DNA of 59,723 nucleotides from Marinobacter sp. (GCA_018066865.1 JAGPVT010000089.1:1-59723); one strand, 5' to 3'; shown: positions 34,278 through 43,732, counted from the stretch's first letter. The notes: generated by a model from the letters alone, not told the origin. Numbers and translations: made by a program.

Positions 34278-34663
34278 ATTCGACCTCTGCTTTTGTCGTT
34301 AAGAAACCCCAAATGGCCCGGTGTCGGTGGAGCCCTGCCCCGCGACCAATTCTATTGAGCCTGAATCATCACAAGCACCTTGCATGCCAATCACAAAAGC
34401 AACCCCATAAAACACCACTGATCAACCAACTAACCCATTTTGTTACGCGTCAAACCAGTCACTCAGCCTGCCGACTCCCAGCCCCTACCCGTCACCCACT
34501 GACAAATTTTGTCACCCACCTCACTCACGTTCCTACCAGGATCAACCCAACTAATCCCCCTAAACCAACACACACCTTTCCAAACCCAATCCAGCCATCT
34601 AAACTCTTCTCAATCGACAAAAACCCTTTTTCAGTCACTTAGGCGGCACTCTTTACTCAGTTT
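34278..34663. other. pilA-pilB intergenic region, strongly C-rich and G-poor
   Basis: 386 bases between divergent genes. Beyond the pilA sigma-54 site, the plus strand from about 34381 to 34620 has only about 20 G in 240 bases while C is by far the commonest base after A. A perfect odd palindrome TGACAAATTTTGTCA lies at 34500-34514. No small gene is supported. Confidence 0.7.
34374..34389 (-). promoter_or_regulatory. Sigma-54 promoter of pilA
   Basis: Minus strand TGGCATGCAAGGTGCT matches TGGCACG-N4-TTGCW with correct GG-to-GC spacing. It predicts a transcript start near 34363 and a leader of about 85 bases. In Pseudomonas pilA is driven by RpoN with PilS/PilR. Confidence 0.75.
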
Positions 34664-36379
34664 ATGGCTACTAACCAAAGTAACATCACGCTCACCGGCC
34701 TGGCCCGGCGCTTTGTGGAAGACGGACTTCTTGAAGAGGCCGTCGCTAAGGATGCCTTTGTACAGGCGTCGCAGAATCGGATTCCACTGATCACCTACCT
34801 TACCCAGAATAAGCTCGCAGACAGTTCCAAGCTGGCTTTCTCAGCGGCGATGGAATTCGGAGTGTCTGTTCTCGATCTTTCGTCATTTCTTCCAGAGATG
34901 ATGCCGGAGAAGGTGGTCGACGAGAAACTGGTACGAAAGCACAACGCTCTTCCTCTATATAAGAGAGGCAACCGTCTTTTTATTGCGGTGTCCGACCCCA
35001 CGAACATTCAGGCACTGGACGAGATCAAGTTCAACACCGGCCTGAGCACCGATCCCATTCTGGTTGATGATGCGAAGCTACGTGAGGCTATCGACAAGTA
35101 TCTGGAATCTCATGACACGAGCATGGGTGATCTGGACGATGCGGATCTTGAGGGCGTGGAAACCGAGGGCGGCGAGCCGGAAGATGACGGAGCCGTTTCT
35201 GCCAGTGATGTAGACGATGCGCCCATCGTGAAGTATGTGAACAAGATGTTGCTGGACGCTATTCGTGGTGGCGCCTCGGATGTGCATTTTGAGCCTTATG
35301 AGAAAACTTACAGGGTTCGATACAGGACAGACGGCATTTTGAAGGAGATGTCACGCCCCTCCATCAAGCTGGCACCCAAGATTTCGGCGCGTATAAAAAT
35401 CATGGCCCAACTGGACATTTCCGAGCGGCGGGTTCCCCAGGATGGCCGGATCAAGATGAAGCTGTCCAAGACTAAGGCCATCGATTTCCGGGTTAACACC
35501 TTGCCGACGCTTTGGGGCGAGAAAATCGTTCTTCGGATTCTTGATCCCAGCCAGGCCAAGTTGGGCATTGATGCGCTGGGCTACGAGGAAGACCAGAAAA
35601 AACTCTATATGGATTCACTGGCCCAGCCACAGGGCATGATTCTGGTGACCGGGCCCACGGGCTCCGGTAAAACCGTCTCTCTTTATACCGGCTTGAATAT
35701 TCTCAATACGGCGGACATCAATATCTCCACGGCGGAGGATCCGGCAGAAATCAACCTTGAAGGCATTAACCAGGTCAACGTGAACAACAGGGTTGGTTTG
35801 GGTTTCGCTGAAGCGCTGCGGGCCTTCCTCCGGCAAGATCCCGACGTGATCATGGTGGGTGAGATTCGGGACCTTGAAACCGCCAATATTGCAATCAAAG
35901 CTGCACAAACGGGCCACTTGGTTCTCTCTACCCTGCACACCAACAGCGCTGCAGAAACGCTAACCCGGATGATGAATATGGGCGTGCCGGCATTCAACAT
36001 TGCCACGTCTGTGAGTCTGATTATTGCCCAGCGCCTCGGTCGGCGCCTGTGCAGTGCGTGCAAACAGCCCGGTGACGTCCCAAAGGACATACTTTTGACC
36101 GAGGGGTTCACACAGGAACAAATTGATACAGGGTTCAAGTTGTACCACCCCAAGGGCTGTGATAAATGCAATGGTGGATATAAAGGCCGCGTCGGTATTT
36201 ACGAGGTGGTCAAGGTTACCGAGAAGCTGGCCAGTATGATTATGGAAGAAGCCAGTTCCATTAAAATTGCAAAGCAGGCTGAGGCCGAAGGCTTCCGGAA
36301 TTTACGCCAATCAGCACTCTTGAAGGTGATGGAGGGCGTGACCAGTCTTGAGGAAGCCAACCGCGTGACGAAGGATTAA
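34664..36379 (+). CDS. pilB: Type IV pilus assembly ATPase PilB
   Basis: 571 residues. An N-terminal T2SE_N domain (about 60-150), then the ATPase core: ASDVHFEPYEKTYRVRYRTDG, Walker A GPTGSGKT at residues 330-337, Walker B RQDPDVIMVGEIRD near 391-404, His box STLHTNSA, and a zinc tetracysteine (CSACKQPG near 463 and CDKCNGG near 499). PilB powers pilus extension from the cytoplasmic side. It leads pilB-pilC-pilD with 2 bases to pilC. Confidence 0.96.
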   Translation: MATNQSNITLTGLARRFVEDGLLEEAVAKDAFVQASQNRIPLITYLTQNKLADSSKLAFSAAMEFGVSVLDLSSFLPEMMPEKVVDEKLVRKHNALPLYKRGNRLFIAVSDPTNIQALDEIKFNTGLSTDPILVDDAKLREAIDKYLESHDTSMGDLDDADLEGVETEGGEPEDDGAVSASDVDDAPIVKYVNKMLLDAIRGGASDVHFEPYEKTYRVRYRTDGILKEMSRPSIKLAPKISARIKIMAQLDISERRVPQDGRIKMKLSKTKAIDFRVNTLPTLWGEKIVLRILDPSQAKLGIDALGYEEDQKKLYMDSLAQPQGMILVTGPTGSGKTVSLYTGLNILNTADINISTAEDPAEINLEGINQVNVNNRVGLGFAEALRAFLRQDPDVIMVGEIRDLETANIAIKAAQTGHLVLSTLHTNSAAETLTRMMNMGVPAFNIATSVSLIIAQRLGRRLCSACKQPGDVPKDILLTEGFTQEQIDTGFKLYHPKGCDKCNGGYKGRVGIYEVVKVTEKLASMIMEEASSIKIAKQAEAEGFRNLRQSALLKVMEGVTSLEEANRVTKD

Positions 36380-36381
36380 GC

Positions 36382-37602
36382 ATGGCAGAGAAAGCGCACA
36401 AGCTGGAATCGTATATCTGGGAAGGTAAAGACCGGAGGGGCAACAAGTCCAAAGGCGAGCTTACCGGCTCCAATTTGGCGTTGGTTAAGGCTCAGCTCCG
36501 AAAGCAGGGCATCATTCCGGATAAGGTCAAGAAAAAACCTAAGCCTCTGTTCGGCGGCAGCAAGAAGATCACACCTTTTGACATCGCCATGCTCACCCGG
36601 CAACTTGCAACGATGATGAAAGCCGGTGTGCCGTTGGTTCAAAGCTTTGACATTGTCACTGACGGCCTTGAGAACAAGGGGTTGCAGGACCTGGTGATGT
36701 CGGTAAGAAATGACATTTCCTCCGGTACCAGCTTTGCTGGGGCGCTTCGCAAGCACCCGAAGCACTTTGACAACCTTTACTGCAACCTGGTGGATTCTGG
36801 TGAAAAAGCCGGCGCACTGGAGAAGATGCTGGACCGCATCGCGACTTATCTTGAGAAAACCGAACTGTTGAAGAAGAAAGTAAAAAAAGCGATGACCTAC
36901 CCCATTGCAGTGGTTGTTGTCGCAATCGTTGTTACCGCTATTCTTCTGGTGAAGGTCGTTCCACAGTTCGAAAGCCTGTTTCAGGGTTTTGGCGCGGAGC
37001 TTCCTGTGTTTACCCAAATGGTCGTGCGGCTTTCTGAGTGGATGCAGACTTGGTGGTTTGTGGTGTTGCTGGGTATTGTGGGCACCATATTCCTGTTCAA
37101 GGAAGCCAATCGCCGATCACAGAAGTTTTCGGATTTTGTGGACAAGTATGTCCTTAAACTGCCTGTTGTAGGCGAAATTCTTGATAAGTCTGCGGTTGCC
37201 AAGTTCGGCAGGGTTCTGTCCACTACCTTTGCTGCGGGTGTTCCCCTTGTAGACGCTCTTGATTCTGTTGCAGGTGCCACGGGCAACGCCGTTTATCGAG
37301 ATGCCATTCAACGCATCAAAAACGATGTTTCCAGCGGCACCCAGCTGCAGGCTTCCATGCGGGAGCAGGATATTTTCCCGGTGATGGCGGTGCAGTTGAC
37401 GGCTATTGGTGAGGAATCCGGTAATCTGGATGAGATGCTGGAGAAGGTGGCTGAGCATTATGAGGGTGTGGTGGATGACATGGTGGATAACCTGACTGCG
37501 CTGATGGAGCCGATGATTATGGCTGTGCTGGGTGTGCTTGTGGGTGGGTTGATTATTGCTATGTACCTGCCGATCTTTCAGATGGGGCAGGTTGTTGGGT
37601 AG
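36382..37602 (+). CDS. pilC: Type IV pilus inner-membrane platform protein PilC
   Basis: 406 residues, standard. Two T2SF domains: KKITPFDIAMLTRQLATMMKAGVPL (about 60-85) and DKSAVAKFGRVLSTTFAAGVPLVDAL (about 268-293), with membrane segments near 170-195, 220-240 and the C-terminal 375-400. It couples PilB rotation to pilin addition. Immediately after pilB; a REP-type palindrome follows. Confidence 0.95.
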   Translation: MAEKAHKLESYIWEGKDRRGNKSKGELTGSNLALVKAQLRKQGIIPDKVKKKPKPLFGGSKKITPFDIAMLTRQLATMMKAGVPLVQSFDIVTDGLENKGLQDLVMSVRNDISSGTSFAGALRKHPKHFDNLYCNLVDSGEKAGALEKMLDRIATYLEKTELLKKKVKKAMTYPIAVVVVAIVVTAILLVKVVPQFESLFQGFGAELPVFTQMVVRLSEWMQTWWFVVLLGIVGTIFLFKEANRRSQKFSDFVDKYVLKLPVVGEILDKSAVAKFGRVLSTTFAAGVPLVDALDSVAGATGNAVYRDAIQRIKNDVSSGTQLQASMREQDIFPVMAVQLTAIGEESGNLDEMLEKVAEHYEGVVDDMVDNLTALMEPMIMAVLGVLVGGLIIAMYLPIFQMGQVVG

Positions 37603-37604
37603 GG

Positions 37605-37657
37605 TGCCCTCGCCCCCTCTCCCCCGGCCCCTCTCCCGCTGGGGGAGAGGGGAGCAA
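37605..37657. repeat. REP-type palindrome between pilC and pilD
   Basis: CCCCTCTCCCgctGGGGGAGAGGGG with a flanking CCCTCTCCCCCGG block, the same type as at 15734 and inside rmlB at 16403. In the pilC-pilD transcript it can fold into a stable stem-loop. Confidence 0.8.
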
Positions 37658-37713
37658 AGACTTCTCTCCTGCAAGCGGGGAGTAAAAAATAGAGAATCAC
37701 TTAGAGCTTTTGA

Positions 37714-38589
37714 ATGTCTACATTAAACGTCTTCCTTTCAACTCCCTGGCTTCTATACCCCTCTGTAATATTCATCTCCTTATGTATTGGCAGTTTTCTG
37801 AATGTAGTCATTCTTCGCCTGCCGAAGATGATGCATCAGGATTGGCGCTGTCAGTGCGAGGCGTTTCTGGAGGTTCCGGAAGCGGAGCGGAAACAGGAGG
37901 AGCCTGTAACGCTTTCCAAGCCAGCTTCTACCTGCCCTTACTGCGGCCATAAAATCCGGGCCTGGGAAAACATTCCGGTTATCAGCTATCTGCTTCTTGG
38001 CGGGAAGTGTGGTGGCTGCAAGGCGCACATTTCGATTCGCTATCCGCTCATAGAGACGGTAACGGCGTTGTTTTCCGTGATGACGGTTGTGATCATCGGC
38101 CCATCCGAGGCAGCCTTGTGGTCGCTTCTTCTGGTCTGGGCGCTGGTCGCCCTGACCGTGATCGATTTTGATACCCAGCTTCTGCCAGATAGCATCACCC
38201 TGCCCTTGATGTGGCTTGGGCTGATATTGAGCTATTTCGGGTATTTGGGCGATTTTGACAACGCTTTCCTGGGTGCGGTTTTTGGTTATCTTTCCCTTTG
38301 GTCTGTTTACTGGGTGTTCAAACTGGCAACTGGCAAAGAAGGCATGGGGCACGGCGATTTCAAGCTGCTGGCTGCCTTGGGCGCCTGGCTGGGGTGGGAG
38401 TTGTTGCCCGCAGTTATTCTGTTGTCTTCTGTGGTGGGTGCCGTTGTGGGTATCAGCCTGATGGTGTTCAAAAAGCATGGGCGTGAAGTACCTATCCCGT
38501 TTGGGCCTTACCTTGCGGCTGCCGGTTTGTTGTGTTTGTGGTTTGGCGTTGAGATTCAGGAATTCTGGTACGGGCTGTTAGGGGTTTGA
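37714..38589 (+). CDS. pilD: Prepilin peptidase and N-methyltransferase PilD
   Basis: 291 residues with about 8 membrane segments. The cytoplasmic zinc-type motif CPYCGHK ... CGGC (about residues 76-103) and the two catalytic Asp: VIDFDTQLLPD near 149-159 and the GHGDFK motif near 210-215. It cleaves and N-methylates both pilins of this window, and pseudopilins. Ends 3 bases into the possible TTG start of coaE, so the two are coupled. Confidence 0.95.
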   Translation: MSTLNVFLSTPWLLYPSVIFISLCIGSFLNVVILRLPKMMHQDWRCQCEAFLEVPEAERKQEEPVTLSKPASTCPYCGHKIRAWENIPVISYLLLGGKCGGCKAHISIRYPLIETVTALFSVMTVVIIGPSEAALWSLLLVWALVALTVIDFDTQLLPDSITLPLMWLGLILSYFGYLGDFDNAFLGAVFGYLSLWSVYWVFKLATGKEGMGHGDFKLLAALGAWLGWELLPAVILLSSVVGAVVGISLMVFKKHGREVPIPFGPYLAAAGLLCLWFGVEIQEFWYGLLGV

Positions 38590-38597
38590 CGCATCAG

Positions 38598-39197
38598 ATG
38601 ATCATTATCGGGCTTACAGGCGGTATCGGTTCTGGCAAATCCACGGTCGCGCGTCAGTTTGGCGCTTTGGGCGTGCACTGGGTGGATGCGGACGATGTGG
38701 CGCGGGAAGTGGTTGAGCCGGGCATGCCTGCGCTGAGCGCTATTACCGATCACTTCGGACAGGACATTCTCACAGTCGACGGGGCGCTCAATAGAGCACG
38801 CCTTCGGCAGATTGTGTTTGAGCAACCAGAGCAGCGTGCGTGGCTTGAGAGCCTGCTGCACCCGATCATTCGCGAAGAGCTGATTCGCCAACTACATCCT
38901 ACAGATTATACTTTGCCTTACGTTCTGTTAGTGTCTCCCCTGCTGCTGGAAACCGACCAGAACGAACTGGTTGAAAAAGTACTGGTGGTGGATGTTCCCG
39001 TGGATGTGCAGATAGAGCGTACCATGGCCAGGGATACCAACTCTCGCGAACAGGTTGAGCGGATTATTGCCGCTCAGATGCCCCGCGAGCAGCGCATCAG
39101 CAAGGCGGATGCCGTAATTGATAACAATCAGCCCACAGAAAAAGTTGCTGCCGAGGTTCGCGCATTGCATGAAAGGTTCATGGTGGACTTTGGTTGA
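38598..39197 (+). CDS. coaE: Dephospho-CoA kinase CoaE
   Basis: 199 residues from the ATG at 38598; a TTG at 38586 overlapping the pilD stop would add four residues and cannot be excluded. The P-loop GLTGGIGSGKS is at the N-terminus, then WVDADDVAREV, RLRQIVFEQPEQRAWLESLLHPIIR and the lid ARDTNSREQVERIIAAQ. It phosphorylates dephospho-CoA in the last step of CoA synthesis. pilD-coaE linkage is typical of gammaproteobacteria. Confidence 0.95.
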   Translation: MIIIGLTGGIGSGKSTVARQFGALGVHWVDADDVAREVVEPGMPALSAITDHFGQDILTVDGALNRARLRQIVFEQPEQRAWLESLLHPIIREELIRQLHPTDYTLPYVLLVSPLLLETDQNELVEKVLVVDVPVDVQIERTMARDTNSREQVERIIAAQMPREQRISKADAVIDNNQPTEKVAAEVRALHERFMVDFG

Positions 39198-40290
39198 TCA
39201 ACTCCGCTTTAGGCACGGTTCGGCTTTTGCCCGAACGGTTACAGCATTGCTCATTCTAATCAGCACAAACAGTTACGGCATTGAACCCGTGTTCAAGGTT
39301 CAGGAGCACTCTGTAACCGACGCCCTGGCGCCTGACAAACTGCCACTGTCGTTCTATACGTTTGATCCGGATGAGTACTGGGCAGAACCTAGGGACTCCT
39401 ACTGGATGGGCTTCAGCAATTTTATCCTGCGGCAAGAGCGTATTCAGAGCCCAAAAGTTCAATCCCTTGGGAATTGGGCCGATCGGACGCTCTCCGGTGA
39501 AGCCCATAACCTGCCGAATAACGAAAGCTACTTGCGCGTCGGTTTTGCCACCGAATCCGAATACGGCGACCCGGCCCAGTTCGAGCCGGAAGTCCGGTTC
39601 CGTCTGGATATACCCACCACGAAACGTAAACTGCGTCTGGTTATTGAAAGCGAAAGCGACGAGTTGATTCCCTTGGAGGAACGTCAGCGCTACCGGCAAC
39701 TTACAGAGCCCGACCGCACAGACACTCAAACAACCGGCGCTTTACGGTACCTCTCGCAAATCGGCGATGCCATCAACCTGTCCAACGACTTCGGCGTGCG
39801 CCTGCGCCTTCCTCCGGATGCGTTCTGGCGGGCGACCGCGGAGAAGCGCTGGAAAGCGGATGCCGACTGGGCAATGCGCGCACAGCAGCGTTTTTATTTT
39901 TACCATCAGGATGGCTGGGGTGCCCGCACCTGGCTCAGTGCCAGTCGGGATGTTGGTAATGGCTGGCGGTTCTGGTCATCCTCTGAGCTAGAATGGGTTC
40001 ACCGTGACAGCCAGTTTGTGGCGGCGCAGATTTTCAGTACCGGCAAGCGCATCAATAATCGTTCCACCCTCACCCCCCGTATCGGCGTTCTTGGCGAGAG
40101 CAAACCGGGTTGGCGCACAACGTCTGCTTTTGCCGATCTCACATGGCGCTACCGGCTCCACAGCGACTGGCTGTTTGCCGAAATCATCCCGGCGTTAACC
40201 TTTCCCAGAGAAGAGAGCTTCAAAGACCAGGGTTCGGTGCTTTTTCGCATAGAAATGTTCTTTTCGGGTAGCATTGATCGTGACTTCTAA
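39190..40290 (+). CDS. Exported protein of unknown function
   Basis: About 366 residues from a TTG at 39190 inside the end of coaE; an ATG at 39169 is an alternative and no start is well supported. A hydrophobic stretch (TVTALLILISTNSYG) looks like a signal peptide. The remainder is rich in Arg, Trp and Tyr, with alternating strand patterns such as EVRFRLDIP, KLRLVIES, YRLHSDWLFAEIIPAL and ends with an aromatic residue (DRDF), as in an outer-membrane beta-barrel. No named family was recognised. Possibly translated by coupling with coaE. Confidence 0.75.
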   Translation: MVDQLRFRHGSAFARTVTALLILISTNSYGIEPVFKVQEHSVTDALAPDKLPLSFYTFDPDEYWAEPRDSYWMGFSNFILRQERIQSPKVQSLGNWADRTLSGEAHNLPNNESYLRVGFATESEYGDPAQFEPEVRFRLDIPTTKRKLRLVIESESDELIPLEERQRYRQLTEPDRTDTQTTGALRYLSQIGDAINLSNDFGVRLRLPPDAFWRATAEKRWKADADWAMRAQQRFYFYHQDGWGARTWLSASRDVGNGWRFWSSSELEWVHRDSQFVAAQIFSTGKRINNRSTLTPRIGVLGESKPGWRTTSAFADLTWRYRLHSDWLFAEIIPALTFPREESFKDQGSVLFRIEMFFSGSIDRDF

Positions 40291-40339
40291 CTTCAAAGCC
40301 CGCTTGCAGGCCTCAAGCACGGAGTTTGAATCAGGACCA

Positions 40340-41083
40340 ATGCCCAGACACCACTCTATTGCTGCATCAGACGCTCTGGCGCTTAAACCCATAGCCATCA
40401 CCCACTCCTGCTTCAAAGACAAATTCGGAGTCCCGCGCCAACCAGGCCTCACTCGCCACGCCAGAGCCGATCTGATTATTCAGCCACCCTACGATCGGGA
40501 AGACGCTTTCCGTGGTCTGGAAACCGCCAGCCATCTCTGGCTGATCTTCCAGTTTCACGAAGCCGTGCGGGCAGAGTGGCGGCCCGTGGTTCGGCCACCT
40601 CGGCTGGGCGGAAACCGGAAAATGGGCGTGTTCGCCAGCCGTTCACCGTTCCGGCCTAACAGCCTTGGGTTATCCGTGGTTCGGAACGAGGGGCTTGTAC
40701 GTAAAAATGGCCAGCTGGCGTTGCGGATAAGCGATCACGATCTGATTGAGGGCACGCCGATTCTGGATATCAAACCTTACCTGCCATTTGCGGATTCGGT
40801 GCCGGACGCCGCTCTGGGCTGGGCTGAAACGGCGCCCACTGAGCGCCTGGACGTTTCTTTCCTGCCAGAAGCCGAAGCACAGCTTGCCAGCCTGCCACCA
40901 GAGCAGTATCCGGATCTGAAGCTGCTCATTACCGATGTGGTGAGCTACGACCCCCGCCCTTCCTTTCGCAGAGGTCGTGATGAGGAGCGTATTTACGGAG
41001 CGCATCTTTATGATCTGAACGTGCGATTCCGGTTTATGAACGATGATTCTCAGAAACGTGTCGAAGTGCTGACGGTCTGTTAG
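40340..41083 (+). CDS. trmO: tRNA (N6-threonylcarbamoyladenosine37-N6)-methyltransferase TrmO
   Basis: About 247 residues from MPRHHSIAASD; the start 40340 follows AGGA closely, and a longer frame from a TTG at 40274 overlaps the previous gene. The TrmO/YaeB core is very clear: KDKFGVPRQPGL, EDAFRGLETASHLWLIFQFHE, VRPPRLGGNRKMGVFASRSPFRPN and the C-terminal YDPRPSFRRGRD. It methylates t6A37 of tRNA-Thr using SAM. Start is moderately certain, function nearly certain. Confidence 0.92.
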   Translation: MPRHHSIAASDALALKPIAITHSCFKDKFGVPRQPGLTRHARADLIIQPPYDREDAFRGLETASHLWLIFQFHEAVRAEWRPVVRPPRLGGNRKMGVFASRSPFRPNSLGLSVVRNEGLVRKNGQLALRISDHDLIEGTPILDIKPYLPFADSVPDAALGWAETAPTERLDVSFLPEAEAQLASLPPEQYPDLKLLITDVVSYDPRPSFRRGRDEERIYGAHLYDLNVRFRFMNDDSQKRVEVLTVC

Positions 41084-41126
41084 ACTTCCGTTGGTGATTT
41101 AGTAGTCGACACAGGGAATTTGTGCC

Positions 41127-43487
41127 TTGCCTTCAAATCGGTTTTTCACGCGCATGGGTATCCGGCCGCTGGCAATGCGGCTGCTTGTGTATGTGCTGCT
41201 ATTCAGCCTGGTCATTTCCCTGGTCGCCACCGGCGTGCAGATGATCGGTGAGTTTGAGCGCCGCAAGTCCGATCTTCAGGAAACCCAGCAGCGCGCCGCA
41301 GGGCTGGTCTCCGGTAGTATGAGCAACAACATCTGGCTGATGAATTTCAGCGAGGTGGCCAACAGCCTGGATGACATGCGGGCGGTAGAGGCCATTCACT
41401 ACGCCAGAGTTGTGACCTCCACCGGTGAGGAGTTCAGTACCGGCGACTACCCCGAAGGCCGGGTTATTTCACAAACCTTCCCGCTGATATTCGATCGCTC
41501 AACCTTCCGCGGCCCGGAAAACATGGGCACACTTACGATCACCTCGTCGGTTGAGCACGTTTATTCGGGGCTACGCAACGGCGCGCTGATTAACCTGCTG
41601 TTTCAGTCGATTGTGGTGATGCTGGGCACGCTGGGGCTTGTGATCATCGTGCGCTTCACCCTCTCTCGCCACATGGAATCCATGGCAGACTACGCTGCGC
41701 GGCTGAACCTGGATGCGCTGGTGGATCCGCTCAAGCTGAAGCGCAGACCACCCAAAAACCCTGACGAGCTTTCAGAGCTTGAACAGGCACTTAACAAGAT
41801 GCGGCTTCAGATTCTGGAAGATACCCGGTCACTCCGGCAGACCACCCTTCAATCCCAGGATGAGCGGGATGAGGCGATACGAGCCAACCGCGCAAAAAAC
41901 CAGTTTCTCGCCAATGTAAGCCATGAGCTGCGCACACCTCTGCAGTCTGTTCTCGGTTACGCAAACCTGCTGACCGACACACCGTTGGACCAGGAACAGA
42001 GCGAGTACGTGCACACCTTGCTCAGCGCCTCTGAAGGCCTTTCTGCCATCATTAACGATCTGCTGGACATTTCCAGCATGGAAGCTGAAAAGCTTGTGCT
42101 TGAGGACATTCCTTTCGATCTGCGGGAAACCCTGAACGATCTGGTGCACATGCTGGGCGACCGTGCACGTGAAAAAGGGCTGGCATTGGAGTTACGCATC
42201 GACGAGGAGCTGCCCTGGGCGCTCAGGGGTGACCCGGTGCGGATTCGCCAGGTGCTGCTGAACCTGGTTTCCAACGCGATCAAATTTACAGATTCCGGGC
42301 ACGTGTTGATCAGTATCGAAGTGCTGGGGCGCCGGGATGAGAAGGTTCGCCTGCGCCTGGCGGTAGAAGATACGGGCATTGGCATTAACCCGGAAGACAT
42401 TCCGCTGGTGTATGAGCCTTATGTGCAGTTGGGCCAGAGATTCCAGCGCCAGCTACCCGGTGCCGGGCTGGGGCTGACTATCTGCCGCCAACTGGTCAAT
42501 CTGATGCAAGGCTCTCTGGATCTGGAAAGCCGACCCGGCGAGGGCTCTACATTCTGGGTTGAACTGACGCTGCCCGCGGCGCCTGAGAGTGGGTCGCACA
42601 TGCGCCCGGATGCGCGCATGTTGAAGGGAAAGCGCGTGCTGGTTGCCGATTCCTACGAACTGTCCCGCAAGATTACGCTGGAAATGCTGTCACGCCATGA
42701 TGTCCACATTGAGGCCGTCAAATCCGCCGGGGAGGCCCTGACATCGTTACGCCTGGCGTTCGACAGCCAGGAGCCGTTTGACGCCATTATCCTTGACGGC
42801 TTTTTGCCGGATATGGACAGCGATCTGCTATGTCGCCAGGTACGCGGCAACCCGTTATGGGCGGACATGCGCCTGCTGATTCTCTCATCCAACCCACAGC
42901 GTGGCGATGCCGAACATTTCCGCCAGGCCGGCGCGGATGCCTTTCTCAGCAAGTCCTTGCGGGAATCCTGCCTGACCCCCATTCTGAACCAGCTGTTCGA
43001 GGACGCTACAAAGGAAGATCGGTGCTTCCTTACCCGGTTCTCCCTGCAAACCACTCATGATACTGAAAAGCGCCGCGAGCTCACCTCTCGCCGCATGAAG
43101 GTGCTACTGGTCGAAGATAACCCGGTAAACCGAACGTTAACCCGAAGGCTGATGGAGAAACTGGGGTGCGATGTGATGACGGCAAATGACGGTGAGGCGG
43201 CATCCAGCTTGTGGCAATGGCATCCTTTTGATTTGATATTTATGGACTGCGTGATGCCCAGAGTGGACGGCTTCGAGGCCACTCGGCGCCTGCGGGCATG
43301 GGAAAAAACCCGTAAGCGCCAACGGGTACCCGTCGTCGCTCTTACCGCCAGCGCTATGGAAGAGGATGAAGAGCGCTGCCGTCGTGCCGGGATGGATTCA
43401 TTTGTTGCCAAGCCTGTCAATATTGAAATGCTACGGGCAGTACTGGAACAATACGCCCATGGCGCTCCTGCAAAAGCCCCTGTATAA
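41127..43487 (+). CDS. Hybrid sensor histidine kinase with two receiver domains
   Basis: 786 residues starting with a TTG at 41127 (GGGA nine bases upstream; an ATG at 41154 has no ribosome site). Membrane segments at about 17-38 and 157-178 enclose a periplasmic sensor domain of some 115 residues. Then a linker, HisKA with phospho-His in ANVSHELRTPLQ (near 262), HATPase (RQVLLNLVSNAIKFTD, DTGIGI, GAGLGLTIC), receiver 1 (about 500-620, Asp in ILDGFLPD, but weak acidic pocket, VADSYE) and receiver 2 (about 655-775, VLLVEDNPVNR, FMDCVMPR). No HPt domain. Similar in plan to BarA-like kinases, but the signal is unknown. Confidence 0.9.
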   Translation: MPSNRFFTRMGIRPLAMRLLVYVLLFSLVISLVATGVQMIGEFERRKSDLQETQQRAAGLVSGSMSNNIWLMNFSEVANSLDDMRAVEAIHYARVVTSTGEEFSTGDYPEGRVISQTFPLIFDRSTFRGPENMGTLTITSSVEHVYSGLRNGALINLLFQSIVVMLGTLGLVIIVRFTLSRHMESMADYAARLNLDALVDPLKLKRRPPKNPDELSELEQALNKMRLQILEDTRSLRQTTLQSQDERDEAIRANRAKNQFLANVSHELRTPLQSVLGYANLLTDTPLDQEQSEYVHTLLSASEGLSAIINDLLDISSMEAEKLVLEDIPFDLRETLNDLVHMLGDRAREKGLALELRIDEELPWALRGDPVRIRQVLLNLVSNAIKFTDSGHVLISIEVLGRRDEKVRLRLAVEDTGIGINPEDIPLVYEPYVQLGQRFQRQLPGAGLGLTICRQLVNLMQGSLDLESRPGEGSTFWVELTLPAAPESGSHMRPDARMLKGKRVLVADSYELSRKITLEMLSRHDVHIEAVKSAGEALTSLRLAFDSQEPFDAIILDGFLPDMDSDLLCRQVRGNPLWADMRLLILSSNPQRGDAEHFRQAGADAFLSKSLRESCLTPILNQLFEDATKEDRCFLTRFSLQTTHDTEKRRELTSRRMKVLLVEDNPVNRTLTRRLMEKLGCDVMTANDGEAASSLWQWHPFDLIFMDCVMPRVDGFEATRRLRAWEKTRKRQRVPVVALTASAMEEDEERCRRAGMDSFVAKPVNIEMLRAVLEQYAHGAPAKAPV

Positions 43488-43543
43488 CGCTGCGGAGCTC
43501 CATGCGGCAACCGCACATACGATTAACGATTTGAAAGGTCCAC

Positions 43544-43732
43544 ATGAACGTAGAATGCCCCACCTGCAAAAAATCCGTGGAATGGACGGAGTCCAATCCT
43601 TCAAGACCATTCTGCTCAGAACGCTGCAAGCTGATTGATCTTGGCGCCTGGGCCAATGAGGAATACAAGGTTCCGGCGGAGAATGCGTCTCCGGATGACC
43701 TGGATCAGGGCGGCGAAACAACGCGCCACTGA
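43544..43732 (+). CDS. yacG: DNA gyrase inhibitor YacG
   Basis: 62 residues. Zinc site [12 protein letters not shown] ... [20 protein letters not shown] with four Cys in the C-x2-C ... C-x3-C pattern, followed by an acidic tail. In E. coli YacG binds GyrB and inhibits gyrase. It commonly lies near coaE and zapD/pilBCD in gammaproteobacteria, as here. Confidence 0.95.
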   Translation: MNVECPTCKKSVEWTESNPSRPFCSERCKLIDLGAWANEEYKVPAENASPDDLDQGGETTRH

